Notes: generated by a model not told the origin, from the letters alone. Positions 32,204 through 41,016 are shown, numbered from the stretch's first letter. The stretch is 46,697 nt of DNA from Peptococcaceae bacterium UBA7702 (GCA_002482535.1 DLGE01000012.1:1-46697), one strand, 5' to 3'. Program-made: numbers and translations.

Positions 32204-34834
32204 TTAATTTTGCTGCCTGCCGCAGCACTTTTTATATTTCTTCCCACTGCCGCAGGGGCAGGGGTCGTTTCTTCCCACGGTTTTTTCTTTGTGAATCGGT
32301 TTTTTCGTTTGTTCTTCTCCGTTGCCGTTGCGGTTCACACGGATGTTCTTCACGGCCACACCGGCGGCGGGCTGTTCTTCCACGATCTTAGCCCTGGAGA
32401 TAAAGCGAATCACTTCTTTTCTGATTTCATCGATCATCTGCTGGAACATATCGAAAGCCGCGTATTTATATTCCACCAAGGGATTCTTCTGACCAATGGC
32501 CTGCAAGCCGATGCCGGTACGCAGCTGGTCCATGGCATCGAGATGATCCATCCACTGACGGTCCACAACGCGGAGCAAAACATAACGGGAAATGTTTTCC
32601 ATATTGTTAGCGCCGAGTTCTTCTTCCCTGGCGTCGTAGTATTCCTTCGCTTCCCTTTGCAAGGTCTCCCGGAGTTCATCACCGCTGATCTTGAGCCAAT
32701 CTTCCTTGGTATACGTGTGATGGGGCAAAAAGATCCGGGCCGCTTCCAATAGTCCGTCCAAATCCCATTCTTCGATCTGGGGAGAACCACCGGCAGCTTC
32801 GTCCACGGTTTTCTTGACGACATCCTCCAACATGAAGAGGATATTTTCTTTGATATCGGTACCCGTCAGAACCTTGCGGCGTTCGCCGTAAATGACTTCG
32901 CGCTGCTGGTTCATGACGTCGTCATAATCGAGAACGTTCTTCCTTGTATCAAAGTTGTTGTTTTCCACTTTCTTCTGGGCGTTTTCGATGGTTTTTGAAA
33001 CCATTTTGGAGTCAATGGGCGTCGTGTCGTCCATGCCGAAGCGGTCCATCATCGCCGCCATGTTGTCACCGCCAAAAATGCGGATCAGGTCATCCTCCAT
33101 GGAAAGGTAAAACCGGCTCATACCGGGATCGCCCTGACGGCCGGAACGGCCCCGCAACTGATTATCGATGCGGCGGCTTTCATGGCGTTCGGTACCGATC
33201 ACATAGAGACCACCGGCAGAAACCACCTTAGCCTTTTCTTCAGCGCAGGCATCGGTATATTTTGCCAGCAACCCTTTGTCATCTACTTCTTTGTTCTTTT
33301 CTGTAAGAGCGGCAGCTTCCGCTTTGGCCAGAGCTTCGGGATTACCGCCCAAAAGGATATCGGTACCGCGACCCGCCATGTTCGTGGCGATGGTCACAGC
33401 GCCGAAACGGCCGGCCTGAGAAATGATTTCCGCTTCCTTTTCATGAAACTTAGCGTTTAAAACATTATGGGGAACGCCGAACTTTTTCAAAGCGCGGCTT
33501 AAAACTTCCGATTTTTCAATGGAGATCGTACCCACCAACACCGGCCGGCCAATTTCATGGGCATCCCTGATTTCGTCCACAATGGCCTCAATCTTACCCT
33601 TAGCAGTACGGTAGATGACGTCGGCTTCGTCCTTACGGATCATTTCCTTGTTGGGCGGCACTTCCACAACGTCCATTTTGTAAATTTTCGTAAATTCATT
33701 TTCTTCCGTTTTGGCGGTACCGGTCATGCCGGCGAGCTTTTCGTACATACGGAAGTAGTTTTGAAAGGTGATGGTAGCCAAAGTCTGGCTTTCCCGCTCG
33801 ATTTTCACGTTTTCTTTGGCTTCCAAAGCCTGGTGTAACCCGTCGCTATAGCGGCGGCCGAACATCAAACGACCGGTAAATTCATCGACGATGATGACTT
33901 CGCCGTCTTTCACCACATAGTCCCGGTCCTTTTTAAAGAGGGCCTTGGCCCGGACGGCATTGGTAATCAGATGGCTCCACTCATTATTCTCGTCGGCATA
34001 GAGGTTTTCTATACCGAGCTGGGCTTCGACTTTGGCGATGCCCTCTTCATGCAAAGCGGAACTTTTGGTTTTTTCCTCGATCATATAGTCCTCGCCTTCC
34101 CGTAAACGGGAGACGATTTTGGCGGCGGTATAATAATTTTCCGTAGGCTTTTCCGCCTGACCGGAAATGATCAGCGGCGTTCTCGCCTCATCGATGAGGA
34201 TACTGTCGACTTCGTCGATGATCGAGTAGAAGAGATCCCGCTGTACCATGGCGCTTTCCCGCACGGCCATGTTGTCGCGGAGATAGTCGAAACCGAATTC
34301 ATTGTTGGTGCCATAGGTGATATCCGCGGCGTAAGCCGCTTTTTTCTCTTCATACTCAAGGCCGTGGATGTTGAGGCCAACGGAGAGGCCGAGAAAGTCA
34401 AAGACTTGTCCCATCCACTGACTGTCGCGGGTGGCAAGGTAATCGTTGACGGTGATCACGTGGACACCTCGTCCGGTGATGGCGTTGAGGTAGGCGGGGA
34501 GTGTCGCCACGAGGGTTTTCCCTTCCCCTGTTTTCATCTCGGCGATGCGTCCGTCGTGGAGAACCATACCGCCGATGAGCTGAACATCAAAATGACGCAT
34601 ATGCAAAACGCGCTTGGCCGCTTCCCGTACCACGGCAAAGGCTTCGGGCAGCAGTTCCTCAAGGGTTGCGCCGTCCTGAAAGCGTTTTTTAAATTCCTCT
34701 GTTTTCGCCTTTAAATCCTGATCACAGAGAACGGTCATATCCGGTTCCAAGGCATTGATCAATTCCACCTTCTGAGAATATTTTTTGATATCCTTGGCGT
34801 TATCGTCAAAAAAGAGTTTTAAAGATTTTAACAT
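32204..34834 (-). CDS. secA: Preprotein translocase ATPase SecA
   Basis: This 876-aa motor drives proteins through SecYEG. Walker A is MKTGEGKTLVA (about 95), with DEVDSILIDEARTPL as the DEAD-type Walker B and GRGTDILLGG in NBD2. A preprotein cross-linking domain lies between, and helical scaffold and wing domains follow. The C-terminal zinc SEC-C motif is NDPCPCGSGKKYKKCCG. The start MLKSLKLFFDD fits the family N-terminus. The nearest Shine-Dalgarno (GGGAGG) is 14 bp away, so an in-frame ATG nine codons upstream cannot be ruled out. It is probably co-transcribed with hpf and prfB. Confidence 0.96.
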   Translation of the reverse strand: MLKSLKLFFDDNAKDIKKYSQKVELINALEPDMTVLCDQDLKAKTEEFKKRFQDGATLEELLPEAFAVVREAAKRVLHMRHFDVQLIGGMVLHDGRIAEMKTGEGKTLVATLPAYLNAITGRGVHVITVNDYLATRDSQWMGQVFDFLGLSVGLNIHGLEYEEKKAAYAADITYGTNNEFGFDYLRDNMAVRESAMVQRDLFYSIIDEVDSILIDEARTPLIISGQAEKPTENYYTAAKIVSRLREGEDYMIEEKTKSSALHEEGIAKVEAQLGIENLYADENNEWSHLITNAVRAKALFKKDRDYVVKDGEVIIVDEFTGRLMFGRRYSDGLHQALEAKENVKIERESQTLATITFQNYFRMYEKLAGMTGTAKTEENEFTKIYKMDVVEVPPNKEMIRKDEADVIYRTAKGKIEAIVDEIRDAHEIGRPVLVGTISIEKSEVLSRALKKFGVPHNVLNAKFHEKEAEIISQAGRFGAVTIATNMAGRGTDILLGGNPEALAKAEAAALTEKNKEVDDKGLLAKYTDACAEEKAKVVSAGGLYVIGTERHESRRIDNQLRGRSGRQGDPGMSRFYLSMEDDLIRIFGGDNMAAMMDRFGMDDTTPIDSKMVSKTIENAQKKVENNNFDTRKNVLDYDDVMNQQREVIYGERRKVLTGTDIKENILFMLEDVVKKTVDEAAGGSPQIEEWDLDGLLEAARIFLPHHTYTKEDWLKISGDELRETLQREAKEYYDAREEELGANNMENISRYVLLRVVDRQWMDHLDAMDQLRTGIGLQAIGQKNPLVEYKYAAFDMFQQMIDEIRKEVIRFISRAKIVEEQPAAGVAVKNIRVNRNGNGEEQTKKPIHKEKTVGRNDPCPCGSGKKYKKCCGRQQN

Positions 34835-34899
34835 AAAGTGATGTGATACCTCCCGTATCATACGCTGCCGGGACGCAGCAGATTTTCCTTTGATTGAAT

Positions 34900-35003
34900 A
34901 AAGGGAGCCCGAAATTCCCTCAACCTGTCAACAAAAGCCGCATAAGCCGAGTTTTTTGGCAAGGTGACAGGGCGCTGGGAAAGGTAGGGCTCCCTTTCTT
35001 TTT
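34900..35003. ncRNA. Structured element between hpf and secA
   Basis: A long interrupted hairpin. The closing stem pairs 34900-34910 with 34987-34997 (11 bp), an inner pair joins 34915-34919 with 34977-34981, and another 7-bp stem joins 34924-34930 with 34965-34971. The apical GCC...GGC region is at about 34937-34960. On the minus strand it lies in the hpf-secA mRNA, 3' of hpf and 5' of secA. On the plus strand it is followed by TTTCTTTTT like a terminator. It does not match a riboswitch class I can recognise. It could be an attenuator, a processing site or a small RNA. Confidence 0.5.
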
Positions 35004-35529
35004 AGAGTACTTCAGGGATAATCAAACCGTATTTACCGTCATTGCGGAGATAAACGACATTGATCTCCTCACCGTTTTCACAGTTGGCGAAAACAAAAAA
35101 GCTATGACCGATCATATTCATCTGCATAATCGCCTCATCCACGGTCATGGGTTTCACCGGGAAGCGTTTGGTTCGCACCAGTTCATCCTCGACTTCCCCG
35201 CCCTGGCTGATGGGGAGATCGATCAATTTTTCCTTGTCCTTTTTCGTCTTCCGCTGCAACTTTTCCTTATATTTTACCAGCTGCTTTTCGAGTTTGTCGC
35301 CAACGGAATCAATGGCCGCGTACAAATCCTGGGCGCTGTCTTCCCCGTGAAGAATATAGCCTCTGATCATCATGGTAACTTCCACCTTCTGGTGGCCCTT
35401 CTCCACGATCATCGTTACATTCGCTTTGTCCACCTCCATAAAGCGGTCAAGGCGGCCGAGCTTCTTTTCGGCGTGTTCTTTTAAGGCAGGGGTAACCTCA
35501 ATGTTCTTTCCTTTGAAAATAATATTCAC
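35002..35529 (-). CDS. hpf: Ribosome hibernation promoting factor, long form
   Basis: This is a 175-aa ribosome-associated protein. The N-terminal S30AE domain (1-100: MNIIFKGKNIEVTPALKEH, EKKLGRLDRF, AIDSVGDKLEKQL) binds the 30S decoding site. A linker follows, then the C-terminal dimerisation domain (about 118-175: RTKRFPVKPMTVDEAIMQM, VYLRNDGKYGLI) that joins two 70S into 100S particles. The two-domain long form is standard in Firmicutes. The start is GTG, 7 bp after GGAAGGAG. It heads the hpf-secA-prfB series. Confidence 0.95.
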   Translation of the reverse strand: MNIIFKGKNIEVTPALKEHAEKKLGRLDRFMEVDKANVTMIVEKGHQKVEVTMMIRGYILHGEDSAQDLYAAIDSVGDKLEKQLVKYKEKLQRKTKKDKEKLIDLPISQGGEVEDELVRTKRFPVKPMTVDEAIMQMNMIGHSFFVFANCENGEEINVVYLRNDGKYGLIIPEVL

Positions 35530-35593
35530 AGTACCACTCCTTCCTTACTCAGGGCTATATTTTGTTTTATTCTATATTATTCGCTCTGTTATC

Positions 35594-35611
35594 AAAAAAC
35601 CCTTGTTTTTT
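35594..35611 (-). terminator. Weak terminator after ppa
   Basis: A 7-bp A/T-rich stem (35594-35600 with 35605-35611) lies just after the ppa stop. It may double as the -35 side of the hpf promoter region. Confidence 0.45.
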
Positions 35612-35634
35612 CAGAGGATTCTTTGACCGCCGCA

Positions 35635-36168
35635 TCATCTACAAAAGGACTCCTTATAGAGGTCGATGCAGTGGGCAATGATCTCCTTGGCTTTTTCCGC
35701 GTTGTAGACGCCTCCCACCTCTACCTTTTTTCCTTCGAGATTTTTATAAACGGAAAAGAAGTGCATCATCATATTGTAAATATGGTGGGGCAGTTCTTCG
35801 ATATCCTTATAATCGTTGTACATGGGATCGTTAAAGGGTACGGCAATGATCTTCTCATCCTGTTTGCCGTTGTCCAGCATCGTAATCACGCCAATGGGAT
35901 AACAGCGCACCAAGGTCAGGGGGCGAATCGTTTCGCTGCAAACCAACAGCACATCAAGGGGATCGCCGTCGTCGGCATAAGTACGGGAAATGAAACCATA
36001 GTTCGCCGGGTAGTGGGTGGAAGTGTGAAGCACCCGATCAAGAATCAGCGCACCGGATTCTTTGTCCAGCTCATATTTGGATTTTGTGCCTTCCTCAATT
36101 TCAATCACGGCGATAAAATCGTCGGGATTGATTCTGTTGGGGTTGATATCGTGCCATAAATTTGACAT
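35635..36168 (-). CDS. ppa: Family I inorganic pyrophosphatase
   Basis: This 177-aa cytoplasmic enzyme hydrolyses pyrophosphate and pulls biosynthetic reactions forward. The Mg-binding signature is DDGDPLDVL (about 66-74), with further active-site residues in EGTKSKYELDK, HYPANYGFI, DEKIIAVP and the C-terminal YNAEKAKEII. The length is normal for the soluble hexameric class. AAAGGAGGAG precedes the ATG. The gene has its own promoter at 36216-36244. Confidence 0.95.
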   Translation of the reverse strand: MSNLWHDINPNRINPDDFIAVIEIEEGTKSKYELDKESGALILDRVLHTSTHYPANYGFISRTYADDGDPLDVLLVCSETIRPLTLVRCYPIGVITMLDNGKQDEKIIAVPFNDPMYNDYKDIEELPHHIYNMMMHFFSVYKNLEGKKVEVGGVYNAEKAKEIIAHCIDLYKESFCR

Positions 36169-36215
36169 AACTCCTCCTTTTACCGGAACGGGAACAACAG
36201 CTCTTTTTTCTGCTT

Positions 36216-36244
36216 ATTCTAACACATTGCGACAATACCTTCAA
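36216..36244 (-). promoter_or_regulatory. Promoter of ppa
   Basis: On the minus strand TTGAAG (36244-36239), a 17-bp spacer and TAGAAT (36221-36216). The adjacent 36245-36412 gap up to comF holds no gene. Confidence 0.65.
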
Positions 36245-36412
36245 TCAGAGAATAGGGAAAATCTTCACGATTTTTGTGGATAATGTGCATAAATTTGTTA
36301 ACAACCTGCTCCGGGCAATCCGATTCTTTGCATATTTGTATATTTTTCCCTTTTTCCGCCAAAAAGATACACGATTTCGCTACTTTTTGCGTAGTTATCC
36401 TCATCTCCGCCT

Positions 36413-37174
36413 TCATCTTCCCCGCTGTGTTTTCCCTGCGGCAAAAGCGACAAAAACGACTTTTTTCGCGCCGGCGGCGCGTAAAACAGCGCCGCATTCT
36501 TTCATCGTGGCGCCGGTGGTAATGACGTCATCGACAAGGAGGATGCGCTTACCCTCAAGTTCCCCAGGAACACCAAGGCTGAAGGCGCCTTTTAGATTAT
36601 GTAAGCGTTCCCGGTAAGCAAGGGCTGTTTGACTCACGGTCTCTACTTTTTGACAGAGCAGGTCCCCGGCAAAGGACAGAGACAATGTTTGGGCGATCTG
36701 TTGCGCGAACACCGCAGCCTGATTATAACCGCGCTCCCTTAGCCGTTTTTTGTGCATCGGTACCGCGGTAACGAGGTCGTAATCGACGGCATTGAGGTTA
36801 ACCCGGGCGAAAAACAGTTTTGCCATGGTCTCGGCGAGATCACGGCGATTGTTGTATTTTAATTTTTTGACAAGAACGCCACTGTCTTCATCATAGGGGA
36901 AGGCGGCGAAAATACCGTTTTTCCCATAGGACGGCGTTTTCAAAAAGCAGTTGGGACAAACTTTAAATGGGACGGGATAAAAAGCGCCGCAGCTTTGACA
37001 GAAAACCTCCCGCTCCCCATTGGTGAACAGGCGCTCAAGGCAGCGCCGGCAAAGCCCCGGATATTCCGGGACAGCGTTTTCGCCGCAGAGTACACAGCGG
37101 GTGGTGGGCCAAATAATTTTGGCCAGAGAAAGCTTTTTCAACGGTTTCACCTGCTTCGGCAGAAAGGCCGCCAC
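36413..37174 (-). CDS. comF: ComF family phosphoribosyltransferase-like protein
   Basis: This is a 253-aa protein. An N-terminal double zinc-finger region (RCVLCG, CRRCLERL, CQSCG, CPNC) precedes a PRTase fold, with HKKRLRERGYNQAA as a conserved segment and the PRPP loop ILLVDDVITTGATM near residue 215. ComF helps pull single-stranded DNA inward during natural transformation, but family members without a com operon may have other roles. The start chosen is a GTG 7 bp after AAAGGA; a TTG 13 codons upstream has no good ribosome-binding site. It ends the operon that begins with the DUF2284 gene. Confidence 0.85.
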   Translation of the reverse strand: MAAFLPKQVKPLKKLSLAKIIWPTTRCVLCGENAVPEYPGLCRRCLERLFTNGEREVFCQSCGAFYPVPFKVCPNCFLKTPSYGKNGIFAAFPYDEDSGVLVKKLKYNNRRDLAETMAKLFFARVNLNAVDYDLVTAVPMHKKRLRERGYNQAAVFAQQIAQTLSLSFAGDLLCQKVETVSQTALAYRERLHNLKGAFSLGVPGELEGKRILLVDDVITTGATMKECGAVLRAAGAKKVVFVAFAAGKTQRGR

Positions 37175-37243
37175 ACTCTTATCCTTTGTTATGATACAAA
37201 AGAAAGTGGTCAAATAGGCGTTGATTCCGTCACCTTCCTGTGA

Positions 37244-37912
37244 TCATTTTTCGACGTGTTTTTTCCGCGGAAAGTACATCGCCTTTTTCCAAGTTTTCGT
37301 GTCAATCCCCCGGGTTCTGGCCGTCTCAGTGAGATAGTCGGGATAGGGGTACACGGTCAACAGCGGGTTTTCCTCAGCGTTTGTTAGCAACGCTCCACTA
37401 AAAGCGGCTAAGGATTCATCTTCGGCGATGAGTTTTGACCAAAGGGCTTTCGCCGTGTCCCCTTCCTTTAGGGCCAAAGAAAGCACGGCGCCAAGATAAT
37501 CATCTTTCAAATAGGCGCAGTAGGGACTCTTCAAAAACGTGGCGATGAGGCGAAGAGCCTCCTCGCCGCCGATTGCCGCCACGGTCAAATAAGCACCGCG
37601 CAACAAAAGTGGTTGTTTCCGCTGAAAGAGCAACGGGGAAAGGCGGGGCAGAACCCTTTCATCGGCGTTGAGACGCAACACGTTCAAGGCCCTTAACTGC
37701 CACTCCCTTTCCTCTTGGGCGAGGATATCATAAAGAAGCGGCAAAAGTAAGGGGTCATAACACCGTTCCGCCAAAAGAAAGGCTTTGGCCCGAACGAGGG
37801 CATCCTCGTCGTAAAGGGCACTTTGCAAAAAGGCGGCGGCATCTTCTCCCGTTGCCGCGCCTTCTCCCATTTCGTTTAATTTTGCGATTTTTTCTTCTCT
37901 GCCCGCCGCCAT
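37244..37912 (-). CDS. HEAT-repeat protein
   Basis: This is a 222-aa alpha-helical protein with HEAT-like repeats (ALYDEDALVRAKAFLLAE, LLYDILAQEEREWQLRALNV, repeat starts near 27, 58, 92 and 125). Such repeats are protein-interaction scaffolds. The ATG overlaps the stop of the Ntn-hydrolase gene in a TAATG arrangement, with AGAGG at good spacing, so its synthesis is coupled to the hydrolase. An adaptor or regulator role for that hydrolase is a reasonable guess without direct evidence. Confidence 0.65.
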   Translation of the reverse strand: MAAGREEKIAKLNEMGEGAATGEDAAAFLQSALYDEDALVRAKAFLLAERCYDPLLLPLLYDILAQEEREWQLRALNVLRLNADERVLPRLSPLLFQRKQPLLLRGAYLTVAAIGGEEALRLIATFLKSPYCAYLKDDYLGAVLSLALKEGDTAKALWSKLIAEDESLAAFSGALLTNAEENPLLTVYPYPDYLTETARTRGIDTKTWKKAMYFPRKKHVEK

Positions 37913-38628
37913 TACCGGGCCTCTAAGGTCTTTTTCTTCACCCAAACGCTTTCTCCCGCTTTGAGGGCCAAAATATCCACGGGACCGCCAACGGTTTTGG
38001 AACGCAACTGAAAGCGCATGGCGTCGATGGTGGTGGCGATGGCGTATTCGGCGAAATCCACCGCGTCCTGGAGGGTAAAGAGATCCCAGGGTACGGGATG
38101 GGTGGCCATGGGCAGCTCCTTGCCGCCGTTGCCCTTGACGCTCACTGGCTGAAGCAGACGGGCAAGGACGTCCACCTCTCCGTTCCAGCAGGCGCCGGGT
38201 TTATCATCAATGATATTTTCAATCCGGTCTTCCGCGGGGAAAACCCGCCAGACTTTACCGACATAGGTATCGTTTTCCTTTATAATGCCGGCGACATGAA
38301 AAGCAACTTTAGGAATCGGCTGAAATTTGCGGAAATAAGCCAGAAGCAGCGGACCGACATCGACTACCGGGGTATCCTCCTGCACCTCGCTAAAGAGAAA
38401 TTTCTCCAGATAGCCGCTTAAAGGTTTGCCTTCGCAAGCCGCTTCGCCGCAATAGGAGATCCCGGCGCCATTGGGGGAGAGAAAAACTTTATTGGAGGAA
38501 TCGGTATAGTGAACACCAACGCCGCGAATGGTCTGATGATTCTCCACTTTTTGCACGTTAAAGGTGGCGCGGCTGTCCCCCGCCAGTACAATTCCCTCGT
38601 TGACACGGATCGTAACAATCAAAGACAT
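37912..38628 (-). CDS. HslV/proteasome-like Ntn-hydrolase
   Basis: This is a 238-aa cytoplasmic protein. After Met removal the N-terminus SLIVTIRVNEGIVLAGDSRA aligns residue by residue with HslV ([20 protein letters not shown]). Ser1 sits in the place of the nucleophilic Thr1 and D17 is in place. A later Lys in SSNKVFLSP may be the K33 equivalent. GISYCGEAACEG matches the HslV GFAGGTADA turn. The C-terminal TVGGPVDILAL resembles the closing proteasome strand. No AAA+ partner (HslU or ClpX type) is next to it. A Ser nucleophile is also known from bacterial proteasome homologues. The ATG has AAAGGGGAACC. The gene is coupled to the HEAT gene. Confidence 0.7.
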   Translation of the reverse strand: MSLIVTIRVNEGIVLAGDSRATFNVQKVENHQTIRGVGVHYTDSSNKVFLSPNGAGISYCGEAACEGKPLSGYLEKFLFSEVQEDTPVVDVGPLLLAYFRKFQPIPKVAFHVAGIIKENDTYVGKVWRVFPAEDRIENIIDDKPGACWNGEVDVLARLLQPVSVKGNGGKELPMATHPVPWDLFTLQDAVDFAEYAIATTIDAMRFQLRSKTVGGPVDILALKAGESVWVKKKTLEAR

Positions 38629-38656
38629 GATGGTTCCCCTTTCGTCGTTTCCCCTT

Positions 38657-39073
38657 TTATAAGCGTTCCCAATCCGCCGCGGTGAGTACACCGTAAAAAT
38701 AGCCGTTTTCTGCTTTTTCCTTTACCATACCGGCATGACAAAGGGCTTTGATGGCATAAAGGTTCTGCTCCTCACAAACGGCGGTCAGTCTTTTTACGCC
38801 TTCGCAGCCGAAGAGCAGATCAAAACTAAGACACAGCGCCTCAAAGGCAAAACCCTTGTCCCTTTCTTGGGGGGTAATGTAAAAATCAAGTTCTTCTCCG
38901 CAGGCTGTCACATAACCGATGATCGCCGCGGTGTCCCTTAACGTCACGGCAAAGCAGCGGGGCGCGCCGCCCATAGCGGTGGCCGCTTCCCGAAGGACGC
39001 TGTCTTCGGTCTTCGCTCTGTCCTCCTGCTCCAGGGGACCGACGAGAATCCGCTCTGTGGCCGCCGTCGTCAT
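38657..39073 (-). CDS. GNAT-family acetyltransferase-like protein
   Basis: This is a 138-aa protein with a GNAT-like layout: IIGYVTACGEELDFYITPQERDKG gives beta4 to the acetyl-CoA-binding loop, and RLTAVCEEQNLYAIKALCHAG gives beta5-alpha4 (motif B). The motif A loop is less regular (ERDKGFAFEAL) than in typical enzymes. The start overlaps the stop of the DUF2284 gene (ATGA), and its stop lies 28 bp before the Ntn-hydrolase ATG. The substrate is unknown. Confidence 0.65.
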   Translation of the reverse strand: MTTAATERILVGPLEQEDRAKTEDSVLREAATAMGGAPRCFAVTLRDTAAIIGYVTACGEELDFYITPQERDKGFAFEALCLSFDLLFGCEGVKRLTAVCEEQNLYAIKALCHAGMVKEKAENGYFYGVLTAADWERL

Positions 39074-39636
39074 AAAGCGATTTCCTCCTTGGTAAATAAA
39101 GCCGCGATGAAAGAAATATGTTCCGGCAGCTTTTGATTATCCCATTCAAGCTTAAAGCCAAGAAGGTTTTCCGTAGTTTTGGCCACGTCAAAACCGTAGC
39201 TTTCCAGAGAAGAACGCATTTGCTCAGGATGCCGGCAAGGCTTGCCGAAGAGACGGGCGCAGTAATCGCAAAGATAACAGCGGCCGGCGTGAAAGGCCCG
39301 GGAACCGGGAACGGCCTTTTCCAGTCCTAATATAATCCCATCCATGGCGCGGCGAAAATCCTGGGTGAGGAATTCCGCCATTTCACCGACGGTAACGGGG
39401 TCTTTCACCATTTCCCGCAAAGAGGGATCAACGGTGATCCGCATGCCGATGATATACGCATAACGGTAAGGGGCGATTTTCGCCGTGGTATCAAAATCAA
39501 AGGGCGGACAGCACCAAAGATGGCCGTACCGCGGACATTCTTTGCAATATGCGATGAATTGTTTTTCGTCACGATAGTCTCTGCCATAATCTGCCAAAGG
39601 AATGCAGACCGCTTTGACTTCTATGTTGTTGAACAT
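39070..39636 (-). CDS. DUF2284 metal-binding protein
   Basis: This is a 188-aa cytoplasmic protein with two cysteine clusters (CKECPRYGHLWCCPPF and CYLCDYCARLFGKPC) typical of DUF2284, which may bind a metal or an iron-sulfur cluster. The ATG with GGAAGG before it is chosen. It is the first gene of the five-gene operon that continues through GNAT, Ntn-hydrolase, HEAT and ComF, driven by the promoter at 39676-39704. Function unknown. Confidence 0.8.
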   Translation of the reverse strand: MFNNIEVKAVCIPLADYGRDYRDEKQFIAYCKECPRYGHLWCCPPFDFDTTAKIAPYRYAYIIGMRITVDPSLREMVKDPVTVGEMAEFLTQDFRRAMDGIILGLEKAVPGSRAFHAGRCYLCDYCARLFGKPCRHPEQMRSSLESYGFDVAKTTENLLGFKLEWDNQKLPEHISFIAALFTKEEIAL

Positions 39637-39675
39637 AAGATACGCCTTCCGTTTTAAAATCAATTTTACTTTTTT

Positions 39676-39704
39676 ATCATACCCCAAAATCGCCTTTTTT
39701 GCAA
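39676..39704 (-). promoter_or_regulatory. Promoter of the DUF2284-comF operon
   Basis: On the minus strand TTGCAA (39704-39699), a 17-bp spacer and TATGAT (39681-39676). Confidence 0.65.
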
Positions 39705-39787
39705 CCGCTCCGGCTTTTTTTGAAGGACTTCCTCAAGTTTCCGCGAAAGTATGAAAAATATGAGAAAACAGAAAGCAAGGTACCTTT

Positions 39788-40972
39788 ATGAATCAAAAAA
39801 TCGCGGAAGAAATTGCGCTATACGACAGATACGCCACGGACAGTGAAAAATGGGACGGCTTGGAGTCGGTTTTCGGAAAAACCAATCTGTTGCCCCTATG
39901 GGTGGCGGATATGGACTTTCGCTCTCCCCTGGCTGTCCGGGAGGCGCTGCAAACAGCGGCGAAAAATGGCGTTTTCGGCTATATGATCCCACCAAAAGCC
40001 TATGTTGAAAGCTTTATCCGCTGGGAAAAAGAGCGCCACAGTTACGCCGTCAAAGAGGACTGGCTGCGCACAACGGACAGCGTGGTCAGCGGTATTCACC
40101 AGCTGATTTTCGCCTTGACCGGCGAAGGCGACGGAATCATGGCCATCACACCGGTCTACCGTCCCCTTTTCGGTGCCATCGAAAAAACAGGGCGGACGCC
40201 GGTGATCAGCGAACTTAGCGAAGAAAAGGGCCGTTATCGCCTGAATTTTGACGATATCGAGAAAAAAATTACCGCAAACCACATTAAAATGCTGCTCTTC
40301 TGCTCTCCCCATAATCCCGTGGGCCGGGTATGGCGGGAAGAAGAACTGACCAAAATCGTGGAGATCTGTAAAAACCACAATGTGATCATCGTTTCCGACG
40401 AAATTCACCAGGATATTGTGGCCAAAGATCAACGCCATATTCCCCTCGCCACCGTCGGCGGCTACGGGGAAGGGGTCATTACGGTCACCTCCGCATCGAA
40501 GAGCTTTAACCTCGCCGGGCTGAAAAACGCTTTCCTCGTCATCGAGGATCCCCTATTCCGTCAAAAACATGGGGATTTTTGCGCAAAAATGGGGCTTCAC
40601 GAAGGCAACACCTTCGGTTATCTCGCGGCCACCGCGGCTTATACCGAAGGACAGGATTGGCTTGATACGGTATTGGAGATCATTTACCGCAATGACGCAT
40701 TGTTGCAAGAGGCGCTGCACCCCTTCGCCGATGTCACCCTATCCCCTTTAGAAGGGACGTATCTCACTTGGCTCGATTTAAAAAATATTGTTTCCCCTGG
40801 GGAGCTTCGCTATTTTATGGAGAAGGAGGCGGGCCTGGCCGTCAATTACGGCAGCTGGTTTTTCCCCGAGGGCAGGGAGGACACCCATATCCGCCTCAAC
40901 CTGGCTGCTCCCACGGCAACCATAGAAAAAGCCCTGGCAAAATTAACCGCCGCTTTGGTGCGGCACGTCTAA
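39788..40972 (+). CDS. PatB/MalY-type PLP C-S lyase (cystathionine beta-lyase family)
   Basis: This 394-aa cytoplasmic enzyme belongs to the class I aminotransferase fold with C-S lyase activity. WVADMDFRSP, YRPLFGAIEKTGR, FCSPHNPVGRVW and SDEIHQDIV are family landmarks, the PLP lysine is in TSASKSFNLAGLKNA, and the C-terminal Arg of HIRLNLA binds the substrate carboxylate. It probably releases pyruvate, ammonia and a thiol from cystathionine or similar compounds. It is monocistronic and ends at a terminator. The name PatB or MalY would both fit. Confidence 0.88.
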   Translation: MNQKIAEEIALYDRYATDSEKWDGLESVFGKTNLLPLWVADMDFRSPLAVREALQTAAKNGVFGYMIPPKAYVESFIRWEKERHSYAVKEDWLRTTDSVVSGIHQLIFALTGEGDGIMAITPVYRPLFGAIEKTGRTPVISELSEEKGRYRLNFDDIEKKITANHIKMLLFCSPHNPVGRVWREEELTKIVEICKNHNVIIVSDEIHQDIVAKDQRHIPLATVGGYGEGVITVTSASKSFNLAGLKNAFLVIEDPLFRQKHGDFCAKMGLHEGNTFGYLAATAAYTEGQDWLDTVLEIIYRNDALLQEALHPFADVTLSPLEGTYLTWLDLKNIVSPGELRYFMEKEAGLAVNYGSWFFPEGREDTHIRLNLAAPTATIEKALAKLTAALVRHV

Positions 40973-40976
40973 ATGG

Positions 40977-41016
40977 AAATCCCTCCCGTACCGCAGAAGC
41001 GGCACGGGAGGGATTT
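40977..41016 (+). terminator. Terminator of the PatB/MalY-type gene
   Basis: A 13-bp stem (40977-40989 with 41004-41016) closed by AAA/TTT starts 4 bp past the stop codon; the T-run is short. Confidence 0.75.

Noticed and set aside
34900..35634. Conserved raiA-motif RNA near hpf
   Set aside because: That RNA is expected upstream of the raiA/hpf gene and is about 200 nt long; the upstream gap here is only about 100 bp and lacks a matching fold. The element found is downstream of hpf instead.
36275..36283. Perfect DnaA box (TGTGGATAA) upstream of comF
   Set aside because: A single box without a cluster, AT-rich unwinding element or dnaA/dnaN neighbours is expected by chance and does not indicate an origin.
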